Below are positions 26,848 to 36,219 of a DNA stretch of 64,000 nucleotides, in pieces. The DNA comes from Gammaproteobacteria bacterium (GTDB lineage: Bacteria > Pseudomonadota > Gammaproteobacteria > Pseudomonadales > Cellvibrionaceae). Position 1 is the stretch's first letter. Each line of letters starts with the position of its first letter. Made by a program: the position numbers and the translations under genes. The DNA is taken from contig SEBV01000017.1 of the NCBI GenBank assembly GCA_004172865.1, positions 1-64,000 on the forward strand, in the 5' to 3' direction. The notes beneath the pieces are model-generated. The model was given only the letters and a program-made list of their open reading frames with translations. It had not been told where the DNA came from and made no database searches.

Positions 26848-27468
26848 TCAAGCACGCTTGGCGTTATGAATAAATTGTTCGACTTTTTTTGTGTCTTTTT
26901 GGCCGGGTGCGGATTCTACCCCACCGCTTACATCAACCCCATAGATTTGTGTGGATTGAATCGCCAAAGCCACATTTTCAGCAGTTAATCCGCCCGCTAG
27001 AACTATAGGTCTGGTTGCCGCCCGCGGAACACGCTGCCAATCAAAGGTTTCGCCGGTACCACCGGGAATTCCTGGGCGGTAGGCATCTAACAAAATAGCT
27101 GCGGCGCCGGGATAATTACCAATTGCCTGAGTGACATCTAACTCCGGCCGCATGCGAATTGCTTTCATATAGGGGCGCTGGAATTGCTCGCAAAATTCGC
27201 GCGATTCATTGCCATGAAACTGTAAAACATGCAGCTTAACATTTGCCAAAACGTCATCAATAAATGCTTTTTCTGCATCTACAAATAGCCCTACAACCGT
27301 TACAAATGGCCCAACTGAATCTGCAATTACCTGCGCTTGAGTTATAGAAACTGCGCGCGGGCTTGCCGCGTAAAACACCAAACCTATGGCGTCAGTACCT
27401 GCGTTAACAGCTACGTGAGCGTCGGCAACTGAAGTTATACCGCAAATTTTGACACGAATTGCATTCAC
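26848..27468 (-). CDS. trpF: Phosphoribosylanthranilate isomerase
   Basis: Amadori rearrangement of phosphoribosylanthranilate in tryptophan synthesis, a (beta/alpha)8 barrel. The catalytic Cys is in VKICGITSVADAHVAV (residue 9) and the catalytic Asp in AILLDAYRPGIPGGTGETF. The phosphate site GGVESAPGQKDTKKV is complete. 206 residues. First of the trpF-trpB-trpA run. Confidence 0.96.
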   Translation of the reverse strand: MNAIRVKICGITSVADAHVAVNAGTDAIGLVFYAASPRAVSITQAQVIADSVGPFVTVVGLFVDAEKAFIDDVLANVKLHVLQFHGNESREFCEQFQRPYMKAIRMRPELDVTQAIGNYPGAAAILLDAYRPGIPGGTGETFDWQRVPRAATRPIVLAGGLTAENVALAIQSTQIYGVDVSGGVESAPGQKDTKKVEQFIHNAKRA

Positions 27469-27599
27469 TGGCTGATTAACTCTAGCGAGGGCGAACCCTT
27501 ATCAGTTTTAAATAAGGCGGCGATGTTATCAGAATTCACTACTAAAAACTGCAAAAACACCACTTCATGAAATCGTTTAATGAGGTGCAAAACCTCGGT

Positions 27600-28517
27600 T
27601 TATTCCGCAAGCTCAGCGGCAAATCCACCTACGGGTTCGGGCAAAAATAGAGGGCCAGGCAGACTTTCCGGCAGATTAAATTCGCTTGGGAAATCTACAG
27701 ATACAAGATACAAACCGTAAGGCCTTGCGGTAACACCGCCAGCACTGCGGTTTTTCGCGGCCAGTATTTCGCCTACCCATGATGAAGGTTTATCACCTGC
27801 CCCCACAGCTAACAACACCCCCACAATATTGCGCACCATATGATGTAAGAACGCATTGGCTTGCACTTCCAATACGATCAAATCGCCACGGCGGACTAGA
27901 TGCAGATAAAAAATTTCGCGCACCGGACTTTTTGCCTGACATTGAGTCGCACGAAATGACGTAAAATCGTGTCGCCCTACTAAATGGCTCGCCGCTTCAC
28001 GCATCTTATTAATGTCGAGAGGCCGCGACGACCAGGTAATTTGGCTATGCAATAACGCGGGTGATGTTTTCGCATCTGAAATCAAATAGCGGTAGGTACG
28101 ATTGAGGGCACTAAAACGCGCGTGAAATTGTGGCGACACATCCTGTGCCCAGTTAACGCCAATGGAATCGGGTAGATGCGGGCGAGTACCCATGACCCAG
28201 GCTTTGGGCAAGCGTTTTGCCAAGGTATCAAAATGCACAATTTGGTTGGTCGCATGGACGCCGGCGTCAGTGCGCCCCGCACAAACCAGAGTGATGGGTT
28301 CGTTAGCGACTTTAGATAAAGCAATTTCCAGCGCTTGCTGAACCGTTTTTACACCGTTTGGCTGGGTTTGAAAACCATGAAAATCCGTACCTTTATATTC
28401 TATTGCCAAGGCTACCCGCTGCATCCCTTCCGGCCAAATTGTATTGCCGAGGATTTCGCCATTTCGCGCGTATTCTTTAGAAGTAGGAATAAAATTTTCA
28501 CTCATAGAACTTGTCAT
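27600..28517 (-). CDS. truA: tRNA pseudouridine(38-40) synthase
   Basis: Modifies U38-40 in the anticodon stem-loop of tRNAs. The catalytic Asp is in LVCAGRTDAGVHATNQIVHF, and the family motifs ALAIEYKGTDFHGFQ and AFLHHMVRNIVGVLLAVG are present. The protein has about 30 extra N-terminal residues before the core; an internal ATG (codon 32, just before QRVALAIEY) is an alternative start. It sits between fimV and trpF as in Pseudomonas. Confidence 0.95.
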   Translation of the reverse strand: MTSSMSENFIPTSKEYARNGEILGNTIWPEGMQRVALAIEYKGTDFHGFQTQPNGVKTVQQALEIALSKVANEPITLVCAGRTDAGVHATNQIVHFDTLAKRLPKAWVMGTRPHLPDSIGVNWAQDVSPQFHARFSALNRTYRYLISDAKTSPALLHSQITWSSRPLDINKMREAASHLVGRHDFTSFRATQCQAKSPVREIFYLHLVRRGDLIVLEVQANAFLHHMVRNIVGVLLAVGAGDKPSSWVGEILAAKNRSAGGVTARPYGLYLVSVDFPSEFNLPESLPGPLFLPEPVGGFAAELAE

Positions 28518-28530
28518 CCAGAAACAACAA

Positions 28531-28570
28531 AGCCTTGCATATCACCTATTGTAAGGCTCTGTGCAAGGCT
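28531..28570 (-). terminator. Probable terminator after fimV
   Basis: On the minus strand AGCCTTGCA (28570-28562) pairs perfectly with TGCAAGGCT (28539-28531) across a 22-base loop, followed by TTGTTGTTTC. It lies 20 bases after the fimV stop. The large loop lowers confidence. Confidence 0.55.
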
Positions 28571-28589
28571 CTTAACACATTACAATTTA

Positions 28590-31500
28590 TTAAGCGTCGA
28601 TGCGCCCTAACAAATCTATAGCTTCCTGACGTTGCTGATCGTTACCTTCACTAGCCACTTCGGCCAGAATATCACGCGCACCTTCGCTGTCACCCATGTC
28701 AATATAAGCGCGTGCCAAATCGAGTTTGGTTGCGGCTTCATCAGCATCGGCCATGAAATCAAGCTCCGCATCCAAATCATCTTCAGACACGTCCGAATCA
28801 TTATCCAGCGCGAGCCCTTCTGCAGAGAAATCTGAAAGCGCTTGCTCGAACAAATCATCGTCAATTGCTTGCTCGTCGTCGTCGGCAACGTCTAATTCAT
28901 CTTCAATGCTGGAAGAATGAGATGGCTCTAGCTCATCGAAAGCAAACTCTTTCGCTGCTATCGAATCGGACGTTTCTGGACCGTGAGCAGCATTAAGTTC
29001 ATCCAGCTCAGCGAATGACAAGTCATCAATATTAATTGATGATTCATCATCTACGTTCTCTTCATCAGCAATTGAGCCTGACAAATCGTCTTCATCCAAC
29101 TCGTGTAAATCAACGTTATCGGCCAAGGCAACTGGAGCGTCAATATCGAACTCGTCGTTATCGTCTACACCTAGTTCTTCCGCCTCCAATTCTTCTGCCA
29201 GCAGTTCTTCGGATAGCGCCTCTTCAGACTCTTCAGAAAGCAGCTCTTCAGAGAGTAATTCTTCGGATGAGAATTCATGGCTAAGCTCAGGCTCGCTAAC
29301 AAGCTCTTCCGATTCATCCCAGCTCAACTCAGAATCATCAAGCTCCGCTTCGAGCGATTCCTCTTCAAGATCAGCCGTGTCCGCATCAAGATCACCAAGA
29401 GATTCAAGCTCTTCGTAAGTCAGGTTTTCGTCTAAATCGGATATGTCATCATCCAAAGAGCCGATTTCATATTCGTTTGTTTCAAACTGGTTTGGCTCAA
29501 ATTCTCTTGGATCAACCTCCCCTAACTGAACATTCTCTGGCTCAAGATCTTCCGGTTCGAACTCAGTTGTTTCAAATGCTTCAGGTTTGTACTCTTCGGA
29601 AAGGCTTGTTACTTCATTTGCGATTGGTGCTGCGAAACTTTCATCATCGAGCTTATCCAGTTCAGCATCTAATCCCGAGATTTCATCATCCAACGCTTGC
29701 AAGTCATGATCACTTACATCTAACTCAAGGTTAAAGTCATCAGCTAGCGCATCATCTTCATTGTTGAATTCGGCGGACTTGATGCTGTCCACTTCCTCAG
29801 CCAAAGCACTTGGCTCAGTGTCTATATCATCAAAGTCAAAATTGAATTCGTCGTCTTCTGATAGCAATGTTTCCGAGCGAGGAACATTAACATCGACAGG
29901 TAAATCGTCATCGTCAAGGCCATCTAAAGCCAATGAGATTTCAGACAAGTCTTCTGGAGTTGCCTCGCCGTGTGCTGCTTCATCCAAATCGAAATCCAGC
30001 AGGAAATCATCATCAGCATCAGTAGTTACAGCAGTGGATGAACTATTAGTATCAGTAAAATCCATACCATAATTAGTGGCACTGGAATTTAAATCTATGT
30101 CGTCATCTAAATCTAAATCAAAACTCAAATCATCGTCAGCTGTATGAGCTTCTGCTGAAGGCAAGGTTTCAAGATCATCATCCAACGCGAACTCTTCGTT
30201 GAAACCTAATTCTTCATTCAAATCTAAAGAGTCGTTTTCTGTTGCGGCGGTATCTTCAGCAACAAATTCACCAGCACCGGGAATGTTTGAGCGCAATTCG
30301 CTAGCACGTGCCAAAGCAAAACCAGTCGCAAGCGGCAAAATAGCGGAATAGTGCTTATCAAATGCCGAAAGATTTTCAGTCTGCGAATAGACCTCCAATA
30401 ACTTCAAACGTATTTCAGTTGATTGCGGATCTTTCGCCAAACCGTTAAGCAGCATTTCTTCTGCCTGATCAAACTTTCCGTAGGCGATGTAAATGTCTGC
30501 CTCGCCAACAACATCGCCAGTTTCGGCAACAGCTGTCGAATCTTCTTCAAACAAATCCGGCTCTTCTGCAACGGCATCCGCTTCAGATTCTTCGGCGTGC
30601 GTTTGATTAAATGCATCAAAATTTGGCTCTGGGGCGTAGAAGGCATCAGAGTTTTCGCGAGCCAAAGCTTCTTCTGCTTCCGCTTTGCGGCGACGTGTTA
30701 TCACAACAAATGCAGCAATCAATAATGCTAGTAGGCCTAAACCTACCCAAAGAATATTATCGAACAATTGATCGACAATTGATTTCTGTTGCGGAGCGCT
30801 CGCAACCACTTTAGGCGGAACTGTTTTCTTAGGTACAGCAGCTGCAGTGCTTGAAGGTGCGACTACAGCGGCAACTGAAGAGGTTGCTTGCGCTGAACTT
30901 GCAGTCGCTGCAATCTCCGCAGGTGTTTTAGTCTCAACAGGTGCAGAAGCAGCTTCAGGAGTTGACGGAACTGGTACAGGCACTATTGCGGGAGCAGTTG
31001 ACTTTTCTGCGCCTTTTTCTGGTTGTTTAGTTGAATTTAACTGCAGGGCTCGCAGTTTTTCATTGCTGACATCAACCAGACGCTGCATGGTTTTTACTTG
31101 ATCTTCAAGATCGCGTACCCGTGACGATAATTCAGTTTTTTCTGACTTGGATTTTTCCAACTCTTCAAGAGTCGTCGCCAACTCGGACTCTAGCGCTTTA
31201 CCAGAACCTTTATTTGCACCGCTACCTTGGCCACTGCCACTTTTGTCTTTAGAGCTTGGCGCTTCTAATTTGACGCGGCCTGCTACCGCTTCAGATTTGG
31301 TTTGAGTTCCGGTACTACGACGTGATGCATCCAATGGAGCGCCTAAGCCAGCGTTTGCACCAGCGCCTCCAGACCACTCAGCAGTTTGTGTATTAAATTG
31401 TCTGACCGCTTCCGATTGCGAAATACTACTAATTTCGCTCGATTCTGGCACGCGAAGCACTTGGCCTTTTTTAAGCAGATTGATATTGCCATGAATAAAG

Positions 31501-32201
31501 GCATCAGGATTTAAACGCTGAAGTGCCAACATAGTCTGGTGAACGCTGGCGTTTGAATCAGGGCGGACGGCAAGTGCGATATCCCACAAGGTATCTTTAC
31601 CACCTACAGGTCCGTAGGTGCCGGCCGCAGTTTTAGACTTTTTTGCGGTCTGATCCTGCTCTGCGATAATTGGTGGTTTTTCTTCAGGCAAGGCATTGCT
31701 TGGCGCAGAAGGTTGGGCAGTTGCAGTAGATTTTCTGTTGGTAGAGCTGGACGTAGAAGGTGCGGTTTGTGCAGCCTGCACAGCGGCTGGAGCTTTATCA
31801 TCGAACGTGGGTAAATCCATCAATACCGTATATTCACGGAGTAGACGACCAGACGTCCATTTTGCTTCAATCAGGAAATTTAAATAGGGTTCGCGTACAG
31901 GATTTCGCGATGTAATGCGTACGACAGGACCACCGGGATTATCCAGCGCAACCTCGAATTGGAATTCGGTATAGAAGTGAACAAAGTCCAGGCCGTTTCT
32001 CTCAAAGTCATTCACTGTACCCAGTGAAACAATGATCTGTTCGGGTGATAGACCTTTGGTGTCCAACAACTGGACCTCAGCGCTAAGAGGCTGATTGAGC
32101 GTAGACTTTAACTTAACCTCACCCAATCCTAATGCGCTGGCATAATTTGACAGCACAAAAGAAGCGAATCCACAGGCTAATACCAATTTACGAAGATGCA
32201 T
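28590..32201 (-). CDS. fimV: FimV/HubP-type polar pilus-assembly protein
   Basis: 1203 residues from the ATG at 32201, chosen because it starts a signal peptide (MHLRKLVLACGFASF, ending NYASALG) and has AAGGA 8 bases upstream. Order: FimV N-terminal domain (GLGEVKLKSTLNQPLSAEVQ), LysM peptidoglycan-binding domain (about 195-250), Ser/Gly linker, coiled coil (about 335-390), one membrane helix (about 479-500), then a ~700-residue very acidic cytoplasmic region. That region starts with a TPR-like segment and ends in the conserved FimV C-terminal motif (LDLARAYIDMGDSEGARDIL). FimV supports type IV pilus assembly, twitching and polar targeting. A five-residue periodic repeat lies at about 875-913. 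Confidence 0.95.
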   Translation of the reverse strand: MHLRKLVLACGFASFVLSNYASALGLGEVKLKSTLNQPLSAEVQLLDTKGLSPEQIIVSLGTVNDFERNGLDFVHFYTEFQFEVALDNPGGPVVRITSRNPVREPYLNFLIEAKWTSGRLLREYTVLMDLPTFDDKAPAAVQAAQTAPSTSSSTNRKSTATAQPSAPSNALPEEKPPIIAEQDQTAKKSKTAAGTYGPVGGKDTLWDIALAVRPDSNASVHQTMLALQRLNPDAFIHGNINLLKKGQVLRVPESSEISSISQSEAVRQFNTQTAEWSGGAGANAGLGAPLDASRRSTGTQTKSEAVAGRVKLEAPSSKDKSGSGQGSGANKGSGKALESELATTLEELEKSKSEKTELSSRVRDLEDQVKTMQRLVDVSNEKLRALQLNSTKQPEKGAEKSTAPAIVPVPVPSTPEAASAPVETKTPAEIAATASSAQATSSVAAVVAPSSTAAAVPKKTVPPKVVASAPQQKSIVDQLFDNILWVGLGLLALLIAAFVVITRRRKAEAEEALARENSDAFYAPEPNFDAFNQTHAEESEADAVAEEPDLFEEDSTAVAETGDVVGEADIYIAYGKFDQAEEMLLNGLAKDPQSTEIRLKLLEVYSQTENLSAFDKHYSAILPLATGFALARASELRSNIPGAGEFVAEDTAATENDSLDLNEELGFNEEFALDDDLETLPSAEAHTADDDLSFDLDLDDDIDLNSSATNYGMDFTDTNSSSTAVTTDADDDFLLDFDLDEAAHGEATPEDLSEISLALDGLDDDDLPVDVNVPRSETLLSEDDEFNFDFDDIDTEPSALAEEVDSIKSAEFNNEDDALADDFNLELDVSDHDLQALDDEISGLDAELDKLDDESFAAPIANEVTSLSEEYKPEAFETTEFEPEDLEPENVQLGEVDPREFEPNQFETNEYEIGSLDDDISDLDENLTYEELESLGDLDADTADLEEESLEAELDDSELSWDESEELVSEPELSHEFSSEELLSEELLSEESEEALSEELLAEELEAEELGVDDNDEFDIDAPVALADNVDLHELDEDDLSGSIADEENVDDESSINIDDLSFAELDELNAAHGPETSDSIAAKEFAFDELEPSHSSSIEDELDVADDDEQAIDDDLFEQALSDFSAEGLALDNDSDVSEDDLDAELDFMADADEAATKLDLARAYIDMGDSEGARDILAEVASEGNDQQRQEAIDLLGRIDA

Positions 32202-32410
32202 AGGGTGATCCTTTATTATCTCCCGGACGGCGAAACTTAATATGCTTGGGTGTTTAAACCAAAAAAGCAGATTTAAGGCCAAAACCGGATGTTGTATGCG
32301 GTACTGCAAAACCTCGAATAAATATTCACTATCTGTCGTAAGTATTCATTATAAATAGGTTTTTATCAACACTTAGGCCGCCTGGCAAGCTAGCCAGAAC
32401 GGACTTTTTG

Positions 32411-32442
32411 CACATTTTTCAACGCTTTTGTTTAAAAATGTG
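32411..32442. repeat. Perfect 9-base inverted repeat upstream of fimV
   Basis: CACATTTTT (32411-32419) and AAAAATGTG (32434-32442) flank a 14-base spacer. It is AT-rich and may be a regulator site, a weak hairpin or chance. Confidence 0.35.
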
Positions 32443-32499
32443 TTAATTCAACCTATCAATTCAGACGACAGCTGTAAAATTTCAAGACCTAAAACAAAA

Positions 32500-32529
32500 A
32501 CCCTCAATAATCGGGTGATTATTGAGGGT
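32500..32529 (-). terminator. Intrinsic terminator of asd
   Basis: ACCCTCAATAAT (32500-32511) pairs perfectly with ATTATTGAGGGT (32518-32529) across a 6-base loop. On the minus strand it is followed by TTTTTGTTTT. It lies about 30 bases after the asd stop. Confidence 0.92.
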
Positions 32530-32557
32530 ACTTAAAGCGATTCTTTAAGTTGAAGGA

Positions 32558-33667
32558 TTAAGCTTCTTTGAGTACTCGTAACACACGACGCAAAGGCTCA
32601 GCCGCTCCCCACAATAATTGATCGCCCACAGTAAACGCTGACAAGTATTGTGGCCCCATATTCATTTTACGCAAACGTCCTACCGGAATTTCGAGCGTTC
32701 CAGTGACTGCTGTTGGCGTCAGATCACGAATACTGCTTTCGCGATCATTTGGTACAACCTTAGCCCATTGGTTGGCATTTGCAATTAAGGCTTCAATATC
32801 TGCGATGGGGACATCTTTATTGAGCTTGATAGTGAGCGCTTGTGAGTGGCAGCGCATAGCGCCGATACGCACACATAAACCATCTACCGGAATTGGGTTG
32901 CCATCACGACCGAGAATTTTGTTAGTTTCAGCCTGCCCTTTCCACTCTTCTTTCGATTGACCGTTTTCCCATTGTTTGTCGATGTAAGGCAACAGACTTC
33001 CAGCCAAAGGATGACCAAAATTAGCTTTTGGCAAATCCTCGCCACGCATGGTTTCAGCAATTATGCGGTCAATTTCGAGGATTGCTGATTTTGGATCGGC
33101 CAATTTATCTGCAACAGACGCATGCAAACTTCCCATTTGCGCAATCAACTCACGCATATTTTGCGCGCCAGCGCCCGATGCAGCCTGGTAAGTCATGGAT
33201 GAAACCCACTCCACCAAACCGGCATTAAATAATCCACCCAAGCCCATCAACATCAAGCTAACAGTACAGTTTCCGCCGATGTAATTTTTCACGCCCTTGG
33301 CGATACCATCCTCGATAACGTTAAGGTTTACGGGATCGAGAACAATGATTGCGTCTTTATCCATACGCAGGCTTGATGCCGCATCGATCCAATAGCCTTT
33401 CCAGCCGGATGAGCGCAACTTTGGAAAAATTTCGTTGGTGTAATCACCACCTTGGCACGTAACAATTGCGTCCAGTTGTTTTAAATCGTCAACTGAATAA
33501 GCATCTTTCAACGTCGGTAAACCACTGGCAACAGCGGGCGCGGCGCCACCAATATTTGAGGTGGTGAAAAAAACTGGCTCAATATTCGCAAAATCATTTT
33601 CTGCTTGCATACGCTCCATAAGAACGGAGCCCACCATACCGCGCCAACCTACAAAACCTACTTTCAT
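32558..33667 (-). CDS. asd: Aspartate-semialdehyde dehydrogenase
   Basis: Reduces aspartyl phosphate to aspartate semialdehyde for lysine, threonine, methionine and peptidoglycan precursors. NADP site [11 protein letters not shown] (residues 4-14), catalytic Cys134 in [10 protein letters not shown], catalytic His in [16 protein letters not shown]. 369 residues, the gammaproteobacterial type. It follows leuB by 84 bases, as in Pseudomonas, and supplies the hom-thrC genes found at 58-61 kb. Confidence 0.97.
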   Translation of the reverse strand: MKVGFVGWRGMVGSVLMERMQAENDFANIEPVFFTTSNIGGAAPAVASGLPTLKDAYSVDDLKQLDAIVTCQGGDYTNEIFPKLRSSGWKGYWIDAASSLRMDKDAIIVLDPVNLNVIEDGIAKGVKNYIGGNCTVSLMLMGLGGLFNAGLVEWVSSMTYQAASGAGAQNMRELIAQMGSLHASVADKLADPKSAILEIDRIIAETMRGEDLPKANFGHPLAGSLLPYIDKQWENGQSKEEWKGQAETNKILGRDGNPIPVDGLCVRIGAMRCHSQALTIKLNKDVPIADIEALIANANQWAKVVPNDRESSIRDLTPTAVTGTLEIPVGRLRKMNMGPQYLSAFTVGDQLLWGAAEPLRRVLRVLKEA

Positions 33668-33751
33668 TTCGCTTCTCTCTTAAATTCACTATGCATTTTT
33701 GCTTAAACCCGCATCAAATACGGCAGCATTTTTGTTTCTATTTTCAATTTA

Positions 33752-34828
33752 TTAAGCCAATGCTTTAACGACAGCATCGCCCATTTGCGAGGTAGATACT
33801 TTAGTCGTACCTTCGGTATAAATATCTGCTGTGCGGAAACCTTGATCTAACACTTTTCCTACCGCCACTTCAATTACATCTGCAACGTCGGAATAACCGA
33901 GCGAGTAACGCAACATCATAGAAACTGACAAAATTGTCGCGAGCGGATTAGCGATACCAAGGCCTGCGATGTCCGGTGCCGAACCGTGACATGGCTCATA
34001 CATACCACGACCATCTTTATCCAAAGACGCCGACGGTAACATTCCGATTGAGCCGGTTAACATAGCAGCAGCATCGGACAAAATATCACCAAACATATTA
34101 CCAGTCACTAAGACATCGAATTGTTTTGGTGCACGCACCAATTGCATGGCGGCGTTATCCACGTACATGTGAGAGAGTTCAACATCAGGATATTCTTTAT
34201 GAAGCGTATCCATGACCTCACGCCACAACATAGTGGCTTCAAGCACGTTCGCTTTATCGACTGAACACACTTTGCCATTACGCTTGCGTGCCATTTCAAA
34301 TGCAGTGCGACCAATACGAATAATTTCACTCTCGGAATATTTGTAAGTGTTGTAACCCTCACGCTCACCATTTTCCAATACACGAATTCCACGCGGCTCA
34401 CCGAAATAAATACCGCCTGCCAATTCACGCACGATAAGAATATCCAAACCGGAAACCACTTCTGGCTTCAGTGACGATGCATCAACTAACTGCGGGTACA
34501 AAAGCGCGGGGCGCAAATTCGCATACAAACCTAATTGCGAACGAATTTTTAATAATCCTTTTTCGGGGCGAATTGAGCGATCTAACTTATCCCATTTTGG
34601 GCCGCCAACGGCGCCCAACAAAATTGCATCTGCAAGACGCGCGCGTTCGAGTGTTGAATCCGCAAGTGGAACGCCATGCACATCAATAGCGCAGCCGCCC
34701 ATTAATTCATTTTCAAAGGTTAAACCCAAATCAAATTTAGAATTAACAACATCTAAAACTTTACGTGCTTCTTTAACGATTTCTGGACCAATACCATCGC
34801 CTTCCAGAATTAAAATATGTTTGCCCAC
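33752..34828 (-). CDS. leuB: 3-isopropylmalate dehydrogenase
   Basis: Third step of leucine synthesis: NAD-dependent oxidative decarboxylation of 3-isopropylmalate. Motifs: [19 protein letters not shown], the Arg-rich substrate loop [12 protein letters not shown], the metal/NAD region [20 protein letters not shown] and [16 protein letters not shown]. 358 residues. It is separated from leuD by a pagL-like gene on the opposite strand, so it may have its own promoter in 34829-35027. Confidence 0.97.
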   Translation of the reverse strand: MGKHILILEGDGIGPEIVKEARKVLDVVNSKFDLGLTFENELMGGCAIDVHGVPLADSTLERARLADAILLGAVGGPKWDKLDRSIRPEKGLLKIRSQLGLYANLRPALLYPQLVDASSLKPEVVSGLDILIVRELAGGIYFGEPRGIRVLENGEREGYNTYKYSESEIIRIGRTAFEMARKRNGKVCSVDKANVLEATMLWREVMDTLHKEYPDVELSHMYVDNAAMQLVRAPKQFDVLVTGNMFGDILSDAAAMLTGSIGMLPSASLDKDGRGMYEPCHGSAPDIAGLGIANPLATILSVSMMLRYSLGYSDVADVIEVAVGKVLDQGFRTADIYTEGTTKVSTSQMGDAVVKALA

Positions 34829-35027
34829 AAAAAACTCCTACAGGTAAAAATTAAATCATGCTCGTCGTTTAAAATAGCATGACATTTGTATTGAAAACGA
34901 ATGACATTTCTCACTACACCCAAATTGACAGCAAACTTATTCTGAACGGGATCTGAACACTAAAGTAACCCGATCATTATCTCACTGATCATCTTTGAAG
35001 GATCAAAGTATTATTTGGAAATGTTTT

Positions 35028-35558
35028 ATGCGTCAGCTTTTTTTTACTTCTATTTTTGCAATTCTTTTACACGCTCAATCTGCTCATGCTGTCGAAAGAA
35101 TTGATTTATCCATCGGCAATATTTCACGACCATCTACCACGTCCCCATTAATCAATAGCTTTCGCGCTGGTCTTTCATGGGACACCGATTATTTTAAATC
35201 CGAAGGCGATAGTGTTGATCGCAGTGTACGAATTGAAACTAGCGTCGGCCTAAATGAAACCGAAATGGGTGATGTTAAGGACGCAACTATTGCACCGGTT
35301 CTGCACTATCAATTTAACAAAATATACGGCCGACCTTTTGCTGAAATTAGCGCCGGGCCCGCCTATATTTCTCGCACCCTATGGGCGCCCTACCACGACT
35401 TAAGTTCGCGTCGTTTGTTCGCAGATCGTATCGGTGTTGGTTACGAATTTGAAACAGTTGAAGTCAGTCTAAACTTTTTTCACTTTTCAAATGCGGGATT
35501 GCACAAACCAAATCCCGGCGCCGATATGATTTTAGTGCGAACAAGCTTCAAACTTTAA
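35028..35558 (+). CDS. pagL: PagL-like lipid A 3-O-deacylase
   Basis: 176-residue outer-membrane beta-barrel with a signal peptide ([11 protein letters not shown]). The PagL signature HFSNAG lies near the C-terminus with His152 and Ser154 as expected catalytic residues, and the chain ends in Phe-Lys-Leu after amphipathic strands. At the position of the third triad residue, 12 after the Ser, the family has Glu; here it is Asp166 (PNPGADM). The enzyme removes the 3-linked acyl chain of lipid A. I chose the ATG at 35028, which starts the signal peptide, over the TTG at 34995. The stop shares TTAA with the leuD stop. This gene interrupts the leu cluster on the other strand. Confidence 0.85.
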   Translation: MRQLFFTSIFAILLHAQSAHAVERIDLSIGNISRPSTTSPLINSFRAGLSWDTDYFKSEGDSVDRSVRIETSVGLNETEMGDVKDATIAPVLHYQFNKIYGRPFAEISAGPAYISRTLWAPYHDLSSRRLFADRIGVGYEFETVEVSLNFFHFSNAGLHKPNPGADMILVRTSFKL

Positions 35559-36205
35559 TTTTTTACGACATCAAATAACCATGGGGCTTCAATACGCTTT
35601 TTAGCTTCATAAGCGCGAATTGAATCAGCGTGCTCCAGGGTTAATCCGATGTCGTCAAAGCCGTTTAATAAACAATGCTTGCGGAAGTTGTCCACATCAA
35701 AAGCAAAACTTTCGCCACTTGGTGTTTTGACAACTTGCGCTGGCAAATCGATAGTTAATTGATAGCCTTCAGTTGCATACATTTCTTTAAATAACTGCTC
35801 AACAATTTCATCATTCAAGGTAATTGGCAACAACCCATTTTTGAAACAGTTATTGTAAAAGATGTCCGCAAAACTTGGTGCGATTACACAGCGAAAGCCG
35901 TAATCATCCAATGCCCAAGGCGCGTGCTCACGGCTTGACCCGCAACCAAAATTTTCACGCGACAACAAAATTGTTGCGCCTTGGTAACGCGGAAAGTTCA
36001 AAGGAAATTCGGCGTTGATTGGTCGACCTTCACAACTTTGATCTGGTTTACCTTCATCCAAATAACGCAACTCATCGAACAAGTTTTTGCCGAAGCCAGT
36101 GCGTTTGATCGATTTCAAAAATTGCTTAGGAATAATCATATCGGTATCAACGTTGGCACGATCCATAGGAGCTGCCAAACCTTGTAACACGGTAAAACTT
36201 TTCAT
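35555..36205 (-). CDS. leuD: 3-isopropylmalate dehydratase small subunit
   Basis: Swivelling domain of isopropylmalate isomerase, partner of LeuC. Start [20 protein letters not shown]; motifs [13 protein letters not shown] and [20 protein letters not shown] are complete. 216 residues from the ATG at 36205, which follows AGGAG by 8 bases; the longer in-frame opening upstream runs into leuC and is rejected. It lies 14 bases after leuC. Confidence 0.96.
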   Translation of the reverse strand: MKSFTVLQGLAAPMDRANVDTDMIIPKQFLKSIKRTGFGKNLFDELRYLDEGKPDQSCEGRPINAEFPLNFPRYQGATILLSRENFGCGSSREHAPWALDDYGFRCVIAPSFADIFYNNCFKNGLLPITLNDEIVEQLFKEMYATEGYQLTIDLPAQVVKTPSGESFAFDVDNFRKHCLLNGFDDIGLTLEHADSIRAYEAKKRIEAPWLFDVVKN

Positions 36206-36219
36206 GGCTTGCTCTCCTA

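Larger units (their letters stand above)
32202..32557. other. Intergenic region between asd and fimV
   Basis: This 356-base region lies upstream of fimV. It contains a TATAAT hexamer on the minus strand at 32348-32353 (a -10 candidate for fimV without a clear -35), an inverted repeat at 32411-32442, and the asd terminator at 32500-32529. No gene was seen. Confidence 0.55.

Noticed and set aside
27582-27596. GAGGT/ACCTC hairpin after truA as terminator
   Set aside because: The stem is only 5 bases and no T-run follows on the minus strand.
29761-30072. Ser/Lys-rich 103-codon frame on the plus strand
   Set aside because: It is antisense to the acidic region of fimV and shows only the complementary composition.
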